Assembly: GCF_963678635.1 (NCBI RefSeq)
Contig: NC_087067.1
Coordinates: forward strand, 28,403,547-28,467,546
Direction: 5' to 3'
Source: Symsagittifera roscoffensis
Lineage: Eukaryota > Xenacoelomorpha > Acoela > Convolutidae
DNA: 64,000 nt
Shown here: piece after piece, positions 40,761 through 51,499 of the stretch
Layout: each line of letters opens with the position of its first letter
How positions within the stretch are numbered: the stretch's first letter is position 1
Position numbers and translations under genes: made by a program
Notes under the pieces: generated by a model
The model's database searches: none
What the model saw: only the letters and a program-made list of their open reading frames with translations
What the model was told of the DNA's origin: nothing

Positions 40761-41299
40761 AAATCATCAAAGCTAAAAAATCTTAATATGAAGCTCAAAG
40801 AGAATATATATAATAACTTACCCAAACTCTTGAGCGTATTAAATTGGTCAGAACTGACTCTAAATCTTTTTACTGTCTCTGTATTATCAGTTGAGCTTAA
40901 CCAACTGTCACAATGTGTCAACTAAGATAGATTCTCATAATAATAATCCATTCTATTTATGAATGCGATGCTACATATGTCAAATGTATTTTTAGTAAAA
41001 AGTTACCAAAAGTGGAAACACGTGAAGATAAAAGATATTTATCCCAAAAGTAATATCTTGATTTTATGTATACTTTTTCCCACTAATAATAACTATAATT
41101 AACAACTTAAGTTCAGGCAAATTATCATTAGCATCGATGTCAATAAAATCTTCATTACAAGTTTTTTTTTGCCTTGCACCAATCCACAATAACACCAATT
41201 GAAAAAACATGAAAAACAACTATGAAAAGAGAAACATTGAAAAGTCAAGGGGGGTAGTGGGGGCATAGGTTGAGTTGAAAAAAAACCGTAAAGATTTCA

Positions 41300-41709
41300 T
41301 TTTATACTGAATTTTGGCATGGTGAACGACCTAACAACTGTGAACAGATTTTTCTTCTTACCTTACATCGTAATATCACGGTTTTGGCCACAAAAACAAG
41401 TAAAGCAACTATGAAAGTAGAAATTTTGAAGTTTTGGGGTGGAAAACAACCGAGCCGTATTTTGTTTCTGAGATAAAAATGCACGTGTGTGTAAATCTTC
41501 ACATGGATATTAAAAATGTAGACGACACTTAAAACTTATGGCATGAGAAAAATGGCACTATGTTCCAAACTAAGGGTTCTTTTCCACTTTCCCCATGTAT
41601 TTTAAATTGAAGTTTTAAAAATTGCTGCAGTATTTCTATAATGCAATGAAACTTTTCTCGGTGAACAAGCTGACAATTGTGAGCATATTGTTTCTTGATA
41701 CTTTTTCTA
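41300..41709. repeat. old repeats upstream of the sHSP gene
   Basis: 41310-41480 shares TGAACAGATTTTTCTTCTTA and CATCGTAATATCACGGTTTT with 36190-36270. 41570-41700 (CTTTTCCACTTTCCCCATGT, GGTGAACAAGCTGACAATTG) recurs at 50230-50330. These look like a second family with GGCTCTTTTYC ends. Confidence 0.5.
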
Positions 41710-41926
41710 AGCTCTTTTTCCTTCCCCCCCCCCCCACCCCACCTGCAAATTTTTATATTTGAAGTTAGTGTCCACTTTGTCCGATTGTAATGAAAGTTGA
41801 CATGCAGGCTAATTAGGCCATGACAAACATATTTGATCTTCATAATTAACCTTGTAAAGCCACTCGTTAGACCATAAAATTCATGTTTGAGTGAGGTGAG
41901 GGGGGGGGGGGGAAGGAAAAAGAGCC
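41710..41926 (-). mobile_element. hAT-type MITE (GGCTCTTTTTCC family), inverted copy
   Basis: Both ends are inverted repeats: AGCTCTTTTTCCTTCCCCCC and (complement) GGCTCTTTTTCCTTCCCCCC. Flanks TTTTTCTA and TTTTTTTA match at 7 of 8 bases. Confidence 0.75.
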
Positions 41927-42062
41927 TTTTTTTATACCATCAAGCGTTTAGCCGTAATAACACTCAATTAACTATGAAAAAAAATGTGAAATCTGTTGTG
42001 TGGGAGGGTGGAAAAGAATCAAACTAAGATATTTTTGTGTCAAAGTAAATAGAACAGTTATC

Positions 42063-42069
42063 TATAAAA
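42063..42069 (+). promoter_or_regulatory. TATA-like box before the sHSP
   Basis: TATAAAA only 22 nt upstream of the ATG at 42085. A start site about 30 nt downstream would fall at ~42093, past that ATG but before the in-frame ATG at 42124. So either the box is fortuitous or translation begins at residue 14. No heat-shock element (GAAnnTTC) was seen nearby. Confidence 0.35.
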
Positions 42070-42084
42070 ACGCGGTCAGTTATA

Positions 42085-42453
42085 ATGGCACCGAAAAATT
42101 TTCCGATTCGGCCTTCAAAGTATATGGGACCGGAAAACGTCCGGTCTTGGCGAGATGAAATTGATGCTCGAGGATATGTAGCCAAAGAGATCCACGTTTC
42201 AATGAACGACAATCGAGTCGTAGTTGTTAAAGCCGAACATCATCATGGAATGGGTCATCATAGCCATTCGACGAAAAAATTATTTCATGAGTTCATAGTC
42301 CCGAGTAATGTCGACTCTGCTTCGCTGAAATGTTTTTACGACGAGAAGCGAGGCTTTGTTGTGATAACAGGCAACCGAAACGAGATACTTCTCCAACAGC
42401 AGCCGGGTGTACCTTATAGTGCGATTATGTCTCAAGCGCAGAATCCAAAAAAG
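42085..42453 (+). CDS. sHSP exon 1 (alpha-crystallin domain)
   Basis: Open from ATG 42085. The unspliced frame ends at TAG 42475-42477. The IxI-type C-terminal anchor of many sHSPs is not obvious, though VPYSAIM lies near the end. A histidine-rich loop (HHHGMGHHSHS) replaces the usual charged loop between strands. In-frame ATG at 42124 is an alternative start. Confidence 0.85.
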
Positions 42454-45400
42454 GTACAAGTTTCGCCTTCATTATAGCACCCTCCCGCTCAATCCCACCC
42501 AACCTCTCCTCTCAAGATACTTTAAAAAAACGACCATCAAAAATTACTTTTATTAATTTTTTAGACGATTTTACTTCTGTCCCCCACCTACCAAGTTTTC
42601 ATAAAAAGTGAATCACGTTGTGCGATTGAAAACTCCCCCCCCCCCCCCCCCCCGAAAACTTTACCCTCCCCCTAATTTGTTACAAAAATTGGCATGCAGA
42701 CTAACTAGATCATGTCATCAATTTTTTTCAACTTCTTTTTTTTCCCATTCATGCTACCTATCATCGCAAAATCCTTTTTTATTAAATCCGCTCCCCATCC
42801 ACCTTGAAATTGTTCTATTTTTTATTGTTGCTTTACGTGTAATTATGGCTAAACGCTTAAAGTTAAGATGCTAGTTATAAAAAAAATCTGTTCACAATTA
42901 TTAGTTTGTTCACCATGGCAAGTTTCATTGCATTATGACAATCTTAAATTAGTGTTTCAAAATCAGGGGCGGATTTAGGATTTTCTCGAGGGGGGTGGAT
43001 TTTCAAAAATTTCGAAAATTTTGCCGACTTTTTTTAGGTCTACCGAATTGATTTTTCGAGCTCTCCCTAAGCTCGGTTGGCTCTTTTTCCTCCCCCCCCC
43101 CCCACCTCATACGAGCTTCAATATATTAGTGTAACGAGTGGTTTTACGAGTTTGAGTATGAAGACCAAATATGTTTTTTGTGGCCTGATTAGTCTGTATG
43201 TAAATTTTCATAACAATCGGACAATGTGGTCAACAAATTTACATGTAAAAATTTGCAGGTGGGGGGGGGGGAAGAAAAAGAGCCGCTCGGTTTAGTCCCT
43301 GTTTTGGCCAAATTTTCTGAGGCGCGGGCAAAATTTTGAAAAAACAGTCCAAAAAAGGCATTTTTAGGCACTTTTTGAAAAATTTTGACCAAAAAATCGC
43401 GTTTTTTCGACGCGCCCTCCCCCCTCAAAATTAGTATGTAATGGCACCGAAGGTGGGGATTGAAATTAGTTTCAGTTCTCTCAACTTTTTTGCGCCCATT
43501 TATGCACATCTTTTTGCAAAAATATAAAGTTGGCTCTTTGCTTTTTTCGGCTACTTTTCCTCCCCCCACCTGCAAAGTTTTACGGCTCTTTTTGTTTTTC
43601 TCCCCATCTCACACGACCATCAATTTATGGTGTAACGAGTGGTTTTACAAGGTTAATTATGAAGACCGAATATGTTTGGCATAGCTTATTAGTCAGCATG
43701 TCAATTTTCATAACGATCGGACAATGCGAACAGTAACATTAGTAGTAAAAAAGTGCAGGTGGAGGGGAAAAGGAAAAAGAGCCAGTTTTACTAGTGAAAT
43801 TTTGTTCACGTTATCCGAATGTTTCAAAAATTGACATGTGAGCTAAGTAGGCCATGGCAAACATATTTGGTCTTCATATTTGTAAAACCTTGTAAAACCA
43901 CTCATGAGACAAAATATATGCTTATGTTAGGTGGGGGGGGGGATGGGGCGAGGAAATTGAGCTCTTTTTTTGCAATCCCTACCCACCTGTATTTTTTTGT
44001 TTTACGTGCAAGTATGGCTAAACACGTAGGCTCTTTTTCCTTTTCCCCCACCTCACTCAAACATGAGTTTTATGGTCTAACGAGTGGTTTTACAAGGTTA
44101 ATTATGAAGATCAAATATGTTTGTCATGGCCTAATTATTTTTACGAGGCTCTTTTTCCTTCTCCCCCCACCTTACACGACCTTCAATATATTAGTAAAAC
44201 GAGTGGTTTTAAGAGGTTGAGTATGAAGACCAAATATGTTTGTCGTGGCCTTATGAGTCTGTATGTAAATTTTCATAGCAATCGGACAATGTGGTCAACA
44301 AATTTACATAAACAAAATTGCAGGTGGGGGAAGGAAAAAGAGCCTTCTACGATGTAGAGTATGAAGAACAAATGACCCTTGCAACATAACAACATAAAAA
44401 AGTTTTAAAAATGGTTTATATGCCAATTTGCATGCATACGTGGTTAAGTATGAGGACCAAATGTGTTTGACATAATCTGATCAGTCCGTATGCCAATTAT
44501 TGTAACAATCCGACAAAGCGAACAAAAACAATTTGTGAAAATTTGCAGGTGGGGGAACAAAAAACCCACATACTTTAGTCATAAATGCAAAATTTCCATT
44601 ACGTTTTTGGGACCATCAAATAATGGTTTTTCAAAATGAGTCTCGGCTCTTTTCCACTTTCTCCAACTTTTGGAAAATTTTGCTCCGACTTTCGATACAA
44701 AAGTAACATGATATTTTTGATCGGGGTGGGTATTTTTTTTCTTCAGACAAATTTCGACTTTTTAACTAGCCATTTTGACGGAATTTTTTTAAAATATCTT
44801 TCGTTCGTAAGGTATTGTTGTCCTGAGCTTAAATTCGTGAAAATATTTCACCTGCGATCATTTTTTCTGATTGACATGCGAGCTAAGTAGGCCATGGCAA
44901 AACATAATTGGTCTTCATATTTAACCTCGTAAAACCACTCACTAGACAAAATTGATGCTTATTTGAGGTGGGGGGGGGGGAAGAACTTTTTTTTGTAATC
45001 CCTGCCCACCTGTAATTTTTTTGTATTACGTGTAAGTATGGCTAAACGCGTAATTTTTTACGATATAGAGTATGAAGAACAAATGACCCTTTTTAAGATA
45101 ACAACATAAAAAAATGGTTTATATGCCAACTTGCATGCAAGAAAATGTTGTGTAAGTTTGTTCCATTGTTCACTCTGGAACGTTTTATTGAAGTGAAAAG
45201 CATCAAACACCATTTAGAGCACAAGGATTATGTACGAAGACAAAATACGTTTGTCATGACTTCATATGGTGAAATACGAGAAACGGACTATGCTTAGACA
45301 GGCTAGATAGTCTTTCATAGATTCTCTGCGAATCGCAGAAACCACTATTATTATGATTATTATGATTATTATTTTTATTATAAGTCAGTGCCAATTCTTG

Positions 45401-45806
45401 TAACAACCGGACAATGCAAACCGAGAACAAATTTACAAAACTTCGCAGGCTGGAAAACGAAAAAGAGCCGATATTAGTGGGGATTATAATGGGAGAGTTA
45501 ACGTTTTTTGCGTCTTAGGTATCCCCTCAGAGTCATAAATCTGGAAGGAGCTCACCAGGCCAGTCACCGAGTCACGCCAGTGGACACAGGAGCCAACGAT
45601 CTCGCAAAACCAAGTCGCCCTCGAACAAATCAGCGAGAAGTCAGTCTCCGAAGTCGAGAAGCAAGAAGGGGACATCGAGAACGAAGAGCAACCGAAGCGG
45701 ATCTCCAAGGAGTTCTCCTGGGAGCTCCCGAAAAAAGTCGCCGGCAAATACAAAGAGAACAAAGACTCCAACTAGCTCCAAACGAACCAAGTCCCCCACC
45801 CGATAA
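42085..45806 (+). CDS. small heat-shock protein with predicted RS-rich tail, 2 exons
   Basis: Exon 1 (42085-42453, 123 codons) encodes an alpha-crystallin domain, about residues 24-100: DARGYVAKEIHVSMNDNRVVV, HEFIVPSNVDSASLKCFYDE and GFVVITG follow the HSP20 strand order. It ends NPKK|GTACAAG, phase 0. Exon 2 (45519-45806) opens in phase 0 after CGTCTTAG and encodes 95 residues rich in R, S, P and K, with SPKSRSKKG and SPRSSPGSSRKKSP, ending TKSPTR and TAA. Total 218 aa. sHSPs are ATP-independent holdases; RS tails are usual in splicing factors and nuclear-speckle proteins, so a nuclear role is an inference. If the intron is retained, exon 1 reads only seven more residues to TAG at 42475 (130 aa), which would be an ordinary sHSP. 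Confidence 0.6.
42963..43470. mobile_element. CAGGGGCGG-ended repeat split by a MITE
   Basis: Starts CAGGGGCGGATTTAGGATTT; interrupted at 43079-43284 by a MITE with an 8-bp target duplication; resumes with TTTTGGCCAAATTTTCTGAG and runs through TTTTTCGACGCGCCCTCCCC. It shares its body with 7143-7519 and 4822-5060. Confidence 0.55.
43079..43284 (+). mobile_element. hAT-type MITE with perfect 8-bp duplication
   Basis: 206 bp, ends GGCTCTTTTTCCTCCCCCCC and GGGGAAGAAAAAGAGCC, flanked by GCTCGGTT on both sides (43071-43078 and 43285-43292). Confidence 0.85.
43584..43783 (+). mobile_element. hAT-type MITE with perfect 8-bp duplication
   Basis: 200 bp, GGCTCTTTTTGTTTTTC to AGGAAAAAGAGCC, flanked by AGTTTTAC on both sides (43576-43583 and 43784-43791). 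Internal words AATTATGAAGACCGAATATG and AACGATCGGACAATGCG are the family core. Confidence 0.85.
43800..43975 (-). mobile_element. hAT-type MITE, inverted degenerate copy
   Basis: GACATGTGAGCTAAGTAGGC, CATATTTGGTCTTCATATTT and CCACTCATGAGACAAAAT read as the complement of the family, ending in a G-run and GAGCTC. Confidence 0.6.
44030..44146 (+). mobile_element. hAT-type MITE, left half interrupted
   Basis: GGCTCTTTTTCCTTTTCCCC to GTCATGGCCTAATTA, then broken at the target of the next copy. Its right half was not found after 44352, so part was deleted. Confidence 0.65.
44147..44344 (+). mobile_element. hAT-type MITE inserted beside a half copy
   Basis: 198 bp, GGCTCTTTTTCCTTCTCC to GGAAGGAAAAAGAGCC. 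Flanks TTTTACGA and TTCTACGA match at 7 of 8. Confidence 0.8.
44870..44992 (-). mobile_element. hAT-type MITE, inverted partial copy
   Basis: GACATGCGAGCTAAGTAGGC, TTGGTCTTCATATTTAACCT, CCACTCACTAGACAAAATTG and a G-run, truncated at one end. Confidence 0.6.
45344..45380. repeat. ATT/ATTATG microsatellite
   Basis: ATTATTATG units repeated, decaying into ATTATTTTTATTATA; intron of the sHSP gene. Confidence 0.8.
45519..45806 (+). CDS. RS-rich terminal exon (copy A)
   Basis: 95 codons plus TAA. Its GC-rich, purine-rich composition stands out from the AT-rich flanks. Acceptor TTGCGTCTTAG follows a T-rich tract. The RS frame is open from the acceptor; two other frames are also open over much of it, which is expected for AGN/TCN-rich DNA. 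The exon has a close paralogue at 50499, so the unit is under some constraint or was duplicated lately. Confidence 0.6.
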   Translation, partial: VSPQSHKSGRSSPGQSPSHASGHRSQRSRKTKSPSNKSARSQSPKSRSKKGTSRTKSNRSGSPRSSPGSSRKKSPANTKRTKTPTSSKRTKSPTR

Positions 45807-46136
45807 ATTCACACTACATAAAAGGCCATTTTTTAAAGCAATTTTGAGCGGAACTTTTATTAAATTTTGCAAACGTTGAAACAATTGGCTCTCTCTTGTT
45901 ACATTCTTTCACCGCTCCCACCCGGCAGGAGCACATGTTTTATGGTGCAATGAGTAGTTTTACAAGGTTGAGCATGAAGACTGAAAAATTTTGTTATGGC
46001 TTAATTTGTCCAGATGTCATGTTTCATAACAATTGGATAAGGCAAATAATAGCATTGCTAGTGATGGGGAAGCCGAAAAGTTTTTCAAAATTTATTTTTG
46101 GCTCTTTTCCACCCCCACACTTCAAGTTTTAAATTT

Positions 46137-46338
46137 AGCTTTTTTTCCTCTCCTCCACCACCTCACACGAGCATCAATTTTATAGTCTAACGAGTGATTT
46201 TACAAGGTTCATTCTGAAGACCAAAGATGTTATTATGGCCTAATAAGTCTGCATGTCAATTTTCATGACAATCGGACAATGTGAACACTAATTTTAATTA
46301 TAAAAATGTGTAGGTGGTGGGGACAAGGAAAAATAGCC
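46137..46338 (+). mobile_element. hAT-type MITE with perfect 8-bp duplication
   Basis: 202 bp, AGCTTTTTTTCCTC to ACAAGGAAAAATAGCC, flanked by TTAAATTT on both sides (46129-46136 and 46339-46346). Confidence 0.85.
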
Positions 46339-46619
46339 TTAAATTTCTAGAGTTATTTTAGGTTTTATTATGGCTAAATGCGTGATGTTACAATCTAAAT
46401 TGTGAAGAACGAAGATATTTATAATCGTTAAATTATTCACCATGCTTATTTTCATTTCATTTTATTTCATAACGTAAAATAGTTTTTCGATTTTAAAATA
46501 GAATGGGTAGATTATTTTTGGGTCAGTGGATTATTTTTGGGTCAGTTTTTAGCAAACAGCTAGCTTAAAGCTAAGAAAACCCTTTAACATTAAAATCTAA
46601 AACATGAACTAATTTATGT

Positions 46620-48560
46620 CTAGTTTCGGTTTTTGTTCAAATTTCTGTTTGATAAAACATGTTTTTATGAAAACGTCATTGGGGTTGTGTTTTTATTTTA
46701 TGATTATTTTTTGAGACGATTTGGAAAATTTTCGTTTTTCTCAAAAACTACTCTACCGATTTTCAAAAAAGTGGTACCAATGGGAAGTCCGCCTACTACC
46801 CTATGTGTTCGCACAACTCCCTAGTCTCTTTAAATCATACCACTTCCTACAGCTTTCAATAAAGTGTGTGGGGGTAACTTTTGACCCAATTTTTTGGGTT
46901 TTTAAAACATTTTCTCAAAAACTGCCAGTCCAAACCTGAGGTTTTGAGTTCCACGGTTAGAACAGCTTGCGAGAAGTGCTCCTGCATCGGCAGCTGCGTC
47001 CAAACTTTTTCATATTTTTTGGATTTTTCTCGAAAAGTACCTCATCAAATTTGAGATTTTAGTTCCAGTCAAAAAACAAAACAGTTTGTGGCATTTTTGC
47101 CTGTAGAAGCGTTTACGCTCAAATTTCTTCACACCAAAAGTTATGAACCTCAAAAAATTCGATTATTTTTACTGTTTTCTAAAACTTCTCGACAAATACA
47201 TTTCCAAATTTAACATTCTGGATTCAACTGATAGAACAGGTTGTTGAAAGCTCCCAGGTTAATCATAGCGGCTACGCCCAATTTTCTTTACAAAAAAAAG
47301 TTATGGCCCTCAGAAGCAGCGAACTTTCGACTTTTTTTAAACCGTTTTTTTTTCAGATTTTTTTTCTTCAAAAAGTACTCTCACAAATCTGGGGTTTTAG
47401 TTTCAAAGGGTAGAAAAGATTGTAGAAAGCTCTCCTTCATAAGCGGCTATGCCCCAATTTTTCTTAGACGAAAAATTATGGCCCTCAGAAAAGTCGAATT
47501 TTAGATTTTTTGACGGTTTTTTTAAACTTTTTGCGTTTTCTCGAAAACTACCCTCCCAAATCTGAGATTTTAGTTGCAATCAAAAAGACTGGTTGTGACA
47601 ATCTCCCCTGTGTAAGTGGTTACGCCCACATTTTTTCACATCTAAAGTTATCACCCTCAGAAAAGTCAAATTTACGTTTTTTTGATCATTTTTTGAAACT
47701 TTTCGCTTTTTCTCAAAAAATGCCCATCAAAACCTTTGATTTTAGATTCATCAGATAGAACAAGTTGTTTCTCTCCTGCATTATCGGCTACGCCCAAATT
47801 AATTCACACAAAAATTTATGGCCCGCAGAAAAAAACAATCTTTCGATTTTTTAATCAATTTTTTCAAAATTTGACTTTTTTTTTCAAAAATTAATCGACA
47901 AAATCTGAGATTTTAAATTCAATAGGAAGAAAAGGATTTAAAAAGGTCTCCTTTTTCACACAAAAAGTTATGTCCCTCAAAAAAGTCATTTTTTCGCAAT
48001 TTTTTTACCGTTGTTTTGAAACTTTTTGACACTTCTCAAAATCTACTCTCCCATCTCTAAGATTTTATTTTCAATCAAAAAGACGGGTCGTGAGAAACTC
48101 TTAGCGGTTACGCCTAATTTTTTTTTGCACCATTAATCATGGCCCTTGGAAAAAACGACTTCGAGTTTTTGAACTTTATTGGAGCTTTTTGGCTTTTCTC
48201 GAAAACTGCCCTCTCAAATCTGGGATTTTAACTAAACTGATAGAAAATTTTCAAGAATCTCCCCGGAATAAGCGATGACGCCCAGGTTTGTTGCAAAAAA
48301 GTTATGATCCTCAGAAAAGTCGAATTTTCGTTTTTTTTAAATTTTTTTTTTGAAATTTATAGACTTTTCTCGAAAACCGCCCTTCCAAATCTGAGGTTTT
48401 GGTTTCAATGTGCAGAACAAGTTTTGCGGTTTTCGCGTGTATCAGCGGTTATGACCAATGTCTTCAATTAAAATTTTATGGCTCTCGAACTTTCAAATTT
48501 TGGATTTTTTGAACGTTTTTTGGAACTTCTTGATTTTCTCGAAGGTTATCCTTCCAAATC
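46620..48560 (+). repeat. degenerate ~170-bp tandem satellite, about 11 units
   Basis: The phrase TTCTCGAAAACTNCCCTCCC recurs at about 46738, 46912, 47029, 47180, 47363, 47539, 47709, 47882, 48030, 48195, 48367 and 48537 (most spacings 148-183 bp). Each unit then has ATCTGAGATTTTAGTTTCAA, GCGGCTACGCCCAA and GTTATGGCCCTCAGAAAA. Units are diverged, so the array is old. The first ~300 bp match the head of the repeat at 18550. Confidence 0.75.
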
Positions 48561-50498
48561 GAACTCAAAAAAGTTCACTACTAAGTATTTTATTAGACAA
48601 CCAACTGATTTTTTAGTAGTTTTCCTTTTCCCTTACGCATCAGTTGAATAAAAAATTAAAATGATCATAAGGTATTTGAAGCTTTAGCTGGCTCCCAGTT
48701 TTTTATTAGCTGACTTTAATGAAATTTTTATTCGTTCAACTGAGCTTCTGCCGCAATAAGTATGATATATCATTTTGTTCAAATTAATGTTCACAAAAGT
48801 TGTTGAAAAATCAAATTGTTCAAAAATCCTCAAAGATGAGATTGTGAAAGAAAACCATTTCCGAAAACGTTGAAAATTACCGAATCTGAGTTTTTTAAAT
48901 TCCTGAATTGAACTCTTTCTATCTCTTATTTTTGATCAATAACTCTTCTGTTGATCATTGCAGGATAATTGGTGCCGTCATTCTCGGGAAATTTTGAAAG
49001 GACTCGTGATGACGCTAATTTATCTCGACTTAAAAGTTTTACTCAGGAAAAAGAATAAGTTCTCTGAAAAAAGGGGATTATCTGGGTTTAACAAAAGTCA
49101 CCCCCCTCGAAAAAAAAGAATTGTTAAGTTCTTGAAGATTATTACAAATTACGTCTTTTCCGCGTTACCAGCATTAGGTCGCGTTATTTACAGCTTACTT
49201 GGCTTGGGACATGGTATATGGGTACGAATTGGTCCGGTTTTTCTCAGTATTTGTCAAACTCCTCTCCAATGTCGATGAAAGTCTCAAAAAAGAGAAAACT
49301 GTACGTGGTCAAGAAAGCATCAGAACTACAGACACCTCATCAGTCAGACGACGACTGAAATCAAAGAAACTGATAAAATCCAGAAATAAAACACTAAAAA
49401 ATTATAAGAACAATAATTTGACTTGTTTTAATGCAATAATCTTTTGTACAAAGAAATTTGAGAACAAACCGAACAAAAACCAAACCTAACTCCTAAATTC
49501 TCCTTAAACTATTCCGTACAAAACAAAAAAACTCAAAAAACTAGATTAAAGTACTAAAGGCTTTTGAAAACTAATTGTTGAAGAAATTTTACAAACTTTT
49601 GCTAACACTCGAAAAAATTCGACCCGAAAATTTTATTTGTTTTGCCCAAAACGTAGTAAAACACCAAAAGTTTTGAATGTTTATGTTCTAAAAAATCAAA
49701 AAGTTGCCTCCGCATAGTCGTTCTTTTTGTTGATTGAATCAATTGAATCAATTTGATTGAATCAGGGGTAGACTGAAGCTCGGAAGGGTTCACCCAACAT
49801 ACTCGTTCCCGGATTTTTTTTTTCAAACCATGTACTCATCCCGGAAAGTCAGTCTCGTGCGAAGCCGACTCCAAGTTCGTTGTTGAGTTCTCTGAATTCT
49901 GTTGATTTCCTAAATCGGGAATTCTCCCAATGGTTGTCTCACGCTCAAAACATAGATTTTAACCCGTCCGTTTATAGTTGCGATCCCTACATTGTAACGA
50001 ACTGTTCCCGCAGTTCGTAACCGCTTTCATTTTAGTTCGATACTATAATTTACCGTCACTAAGTGTTACTGCACTTTCTCTTAGTTTCACTCAATCCACT
50101 ACATCTAAGTGTTTATGTTTTGACTTTCATGTAGTAAATTTCAGAAAAAAATCGAAGGGGGGAACTGGAAAAGATCTCAATCGGACAAATATTTACAAAA
50201 ATTCGCAGGCTGGAAATCGAAAAAAAAAGCTCTTTTCCACTTTTCACGCACATTTGAATTTCAGTTTTGAAAAACTAGGGTTGTCATTTTGAAATGAAAT
50301 TTTGCGCGGTGAATAAACTTACTGTTGTGAAAAAATTTGTTCCTCATACGAGTTTAGCCATAATCACACGTAAAACAACTACGAAAAATGAAAATTTGAA
50401 GTATGGGGGGGGGGGGGGGGGGAAACTGCAAGAGCTAGAAAAAGAGCCAATTTTAGGGGTGACTACAACGGGAAAGGTAACATTTTTTCGCGTTTTAG
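48561..50498. other. repeat-rich DNA before the second RS exon
   Basis: Open frames at 48958-49278 and 49199-49489 are not recognised. 50190-50498 copies the intron end that precedes RS exon copy A (TTCGCAGGCTGGAAA, GAAAAAGAGCC), with an extra ~190-bp insertion that has its own GCTCTTTTCC and AAAAAGAGCC ends and a G-run at 50404. Confidence 0.4.
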
Positions 50499-50732
50499 GT
50501 ATCCCCTCAGAGTCATGAATCTGGAAGGAGCTCACCAGGCCAGTCACCGAGTCACGCCAGTGGACACAGGAGCCAACGATCTCGCAGAATCAAGTCGCCA
50601 TCGAATAAATCAGCGAGAAGTCAGACTCCGAAGTCGAGAAGCAAGCAAGGGACAGCGAAAACAAGGAGCAACCGAAGCGAATCCTCGAGGAGTTTACCTG
50701 GAAGCTCTCGAAAAGGTCGCCGGCAAATATAA
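50499..50732 (+). pseudogene. RS-rich terminal exon (copy B)
   Basis: About 20 base differences from copy A over 210 aligned bases, with the same TTTTAG acceptor and the first 29 codons nearly unchanged. A one-base deletion near 50714 (GAAAAGG against GAAAAAAG) shifts the frame and gives GRRQI and TAA at 50730, so the tail is 77 residues. Of the differences, 9 fall at third positions of the RS frame, 5 at first and 6 at second, only mildly coding-like. It may be an alternative last exon or a decaying copy. Confidence 0.5.
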
Positions 50733-50801
50733 AGAGAACAAAGACACCAAAAAAACACCAAAAAAATGGTTTAATTTTTTTTAACTTAATTACCTTTGTA
50801 T

Positions 50802-50957
50802 CGCTTCACGCATCGATACCGATCCATGGCAAGTTTTAATCAATGAATCAGAAGGTCGTCACATAAGTAATAACAATCAATGTCTCCCTACAACACAACC
50901 ATCTCGATTAGTGAATAATTACCAGGATAAATTGAAAGCAGTTGCATATTGTCAAAG
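50802..50957 (+). other. unassigned open stretch with donor site
   Basis: About 50 codons open (IDTDPWQVLINESEG, LKAVAYCQR) ending in a good donor AAAG|GTAAGA. No homologue recognised; could be an exon or part of the BEL relic. Confidence 0.2.
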
Positions 50958-51499
50958 GTAAGAAACTGATAAGATTTTTGATGTTTTACGCAAATCTAAG
51001 CCATTTTTTTTATCTCCGTAATGAAACAGATTATAACAAAGAAAAGCGCTCGCTGAATATCCGGCTTTGCAGGAAAGTACAAGCAGTTGCAATTACATCA
51101 GGAGCATACATTTGAAATAAAACCCTAATGAACAATTTCCCTCTTAGTGAAGACCTCAACAAAATTATAAAGCAAACAAAAAGTAATGAAAGGTATTAAA
51201 CCGCCAACTTTTAAGAGAGGCAGATTCAACCGCGTTGAAACTAATTGTTAGTTTGGATGCTGATAATTTTTTGCATCCTTGTTTTTAATTTGCCATTTTT
51301 TTCTTTCCAATTTAACCTTTAATCATTTGAGATAACTCAATTACCTCATTTGGTTTCCCGTTTTCCGCAGTTTTCTGTTAATTCTGTTAGGTTCAAAGAA
51401 CCGGTAAAAGTCAGGCGCTTGTTTTCTCGAGAGTCGTTTCATCACGATTCTTCTTCCCTAATGATTCTAAACATCGATCCCTCGGGTGACAGCGCTCAG

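Noticed and set aside
45508-45884. Other open frames over the RS exon (+ and - strand)
   Set aside because: AGN/TCN-rich sequence is open in several frames. Only one frame starts in phase at the acceptor and gives a coherent RS/SP-rich protein.
46620-48560. CRISPR-like array
   Set aside because: Units of ~170 bp diverge throughout with no constant repeat/variable spacer division, and the genome is eukaryotic.
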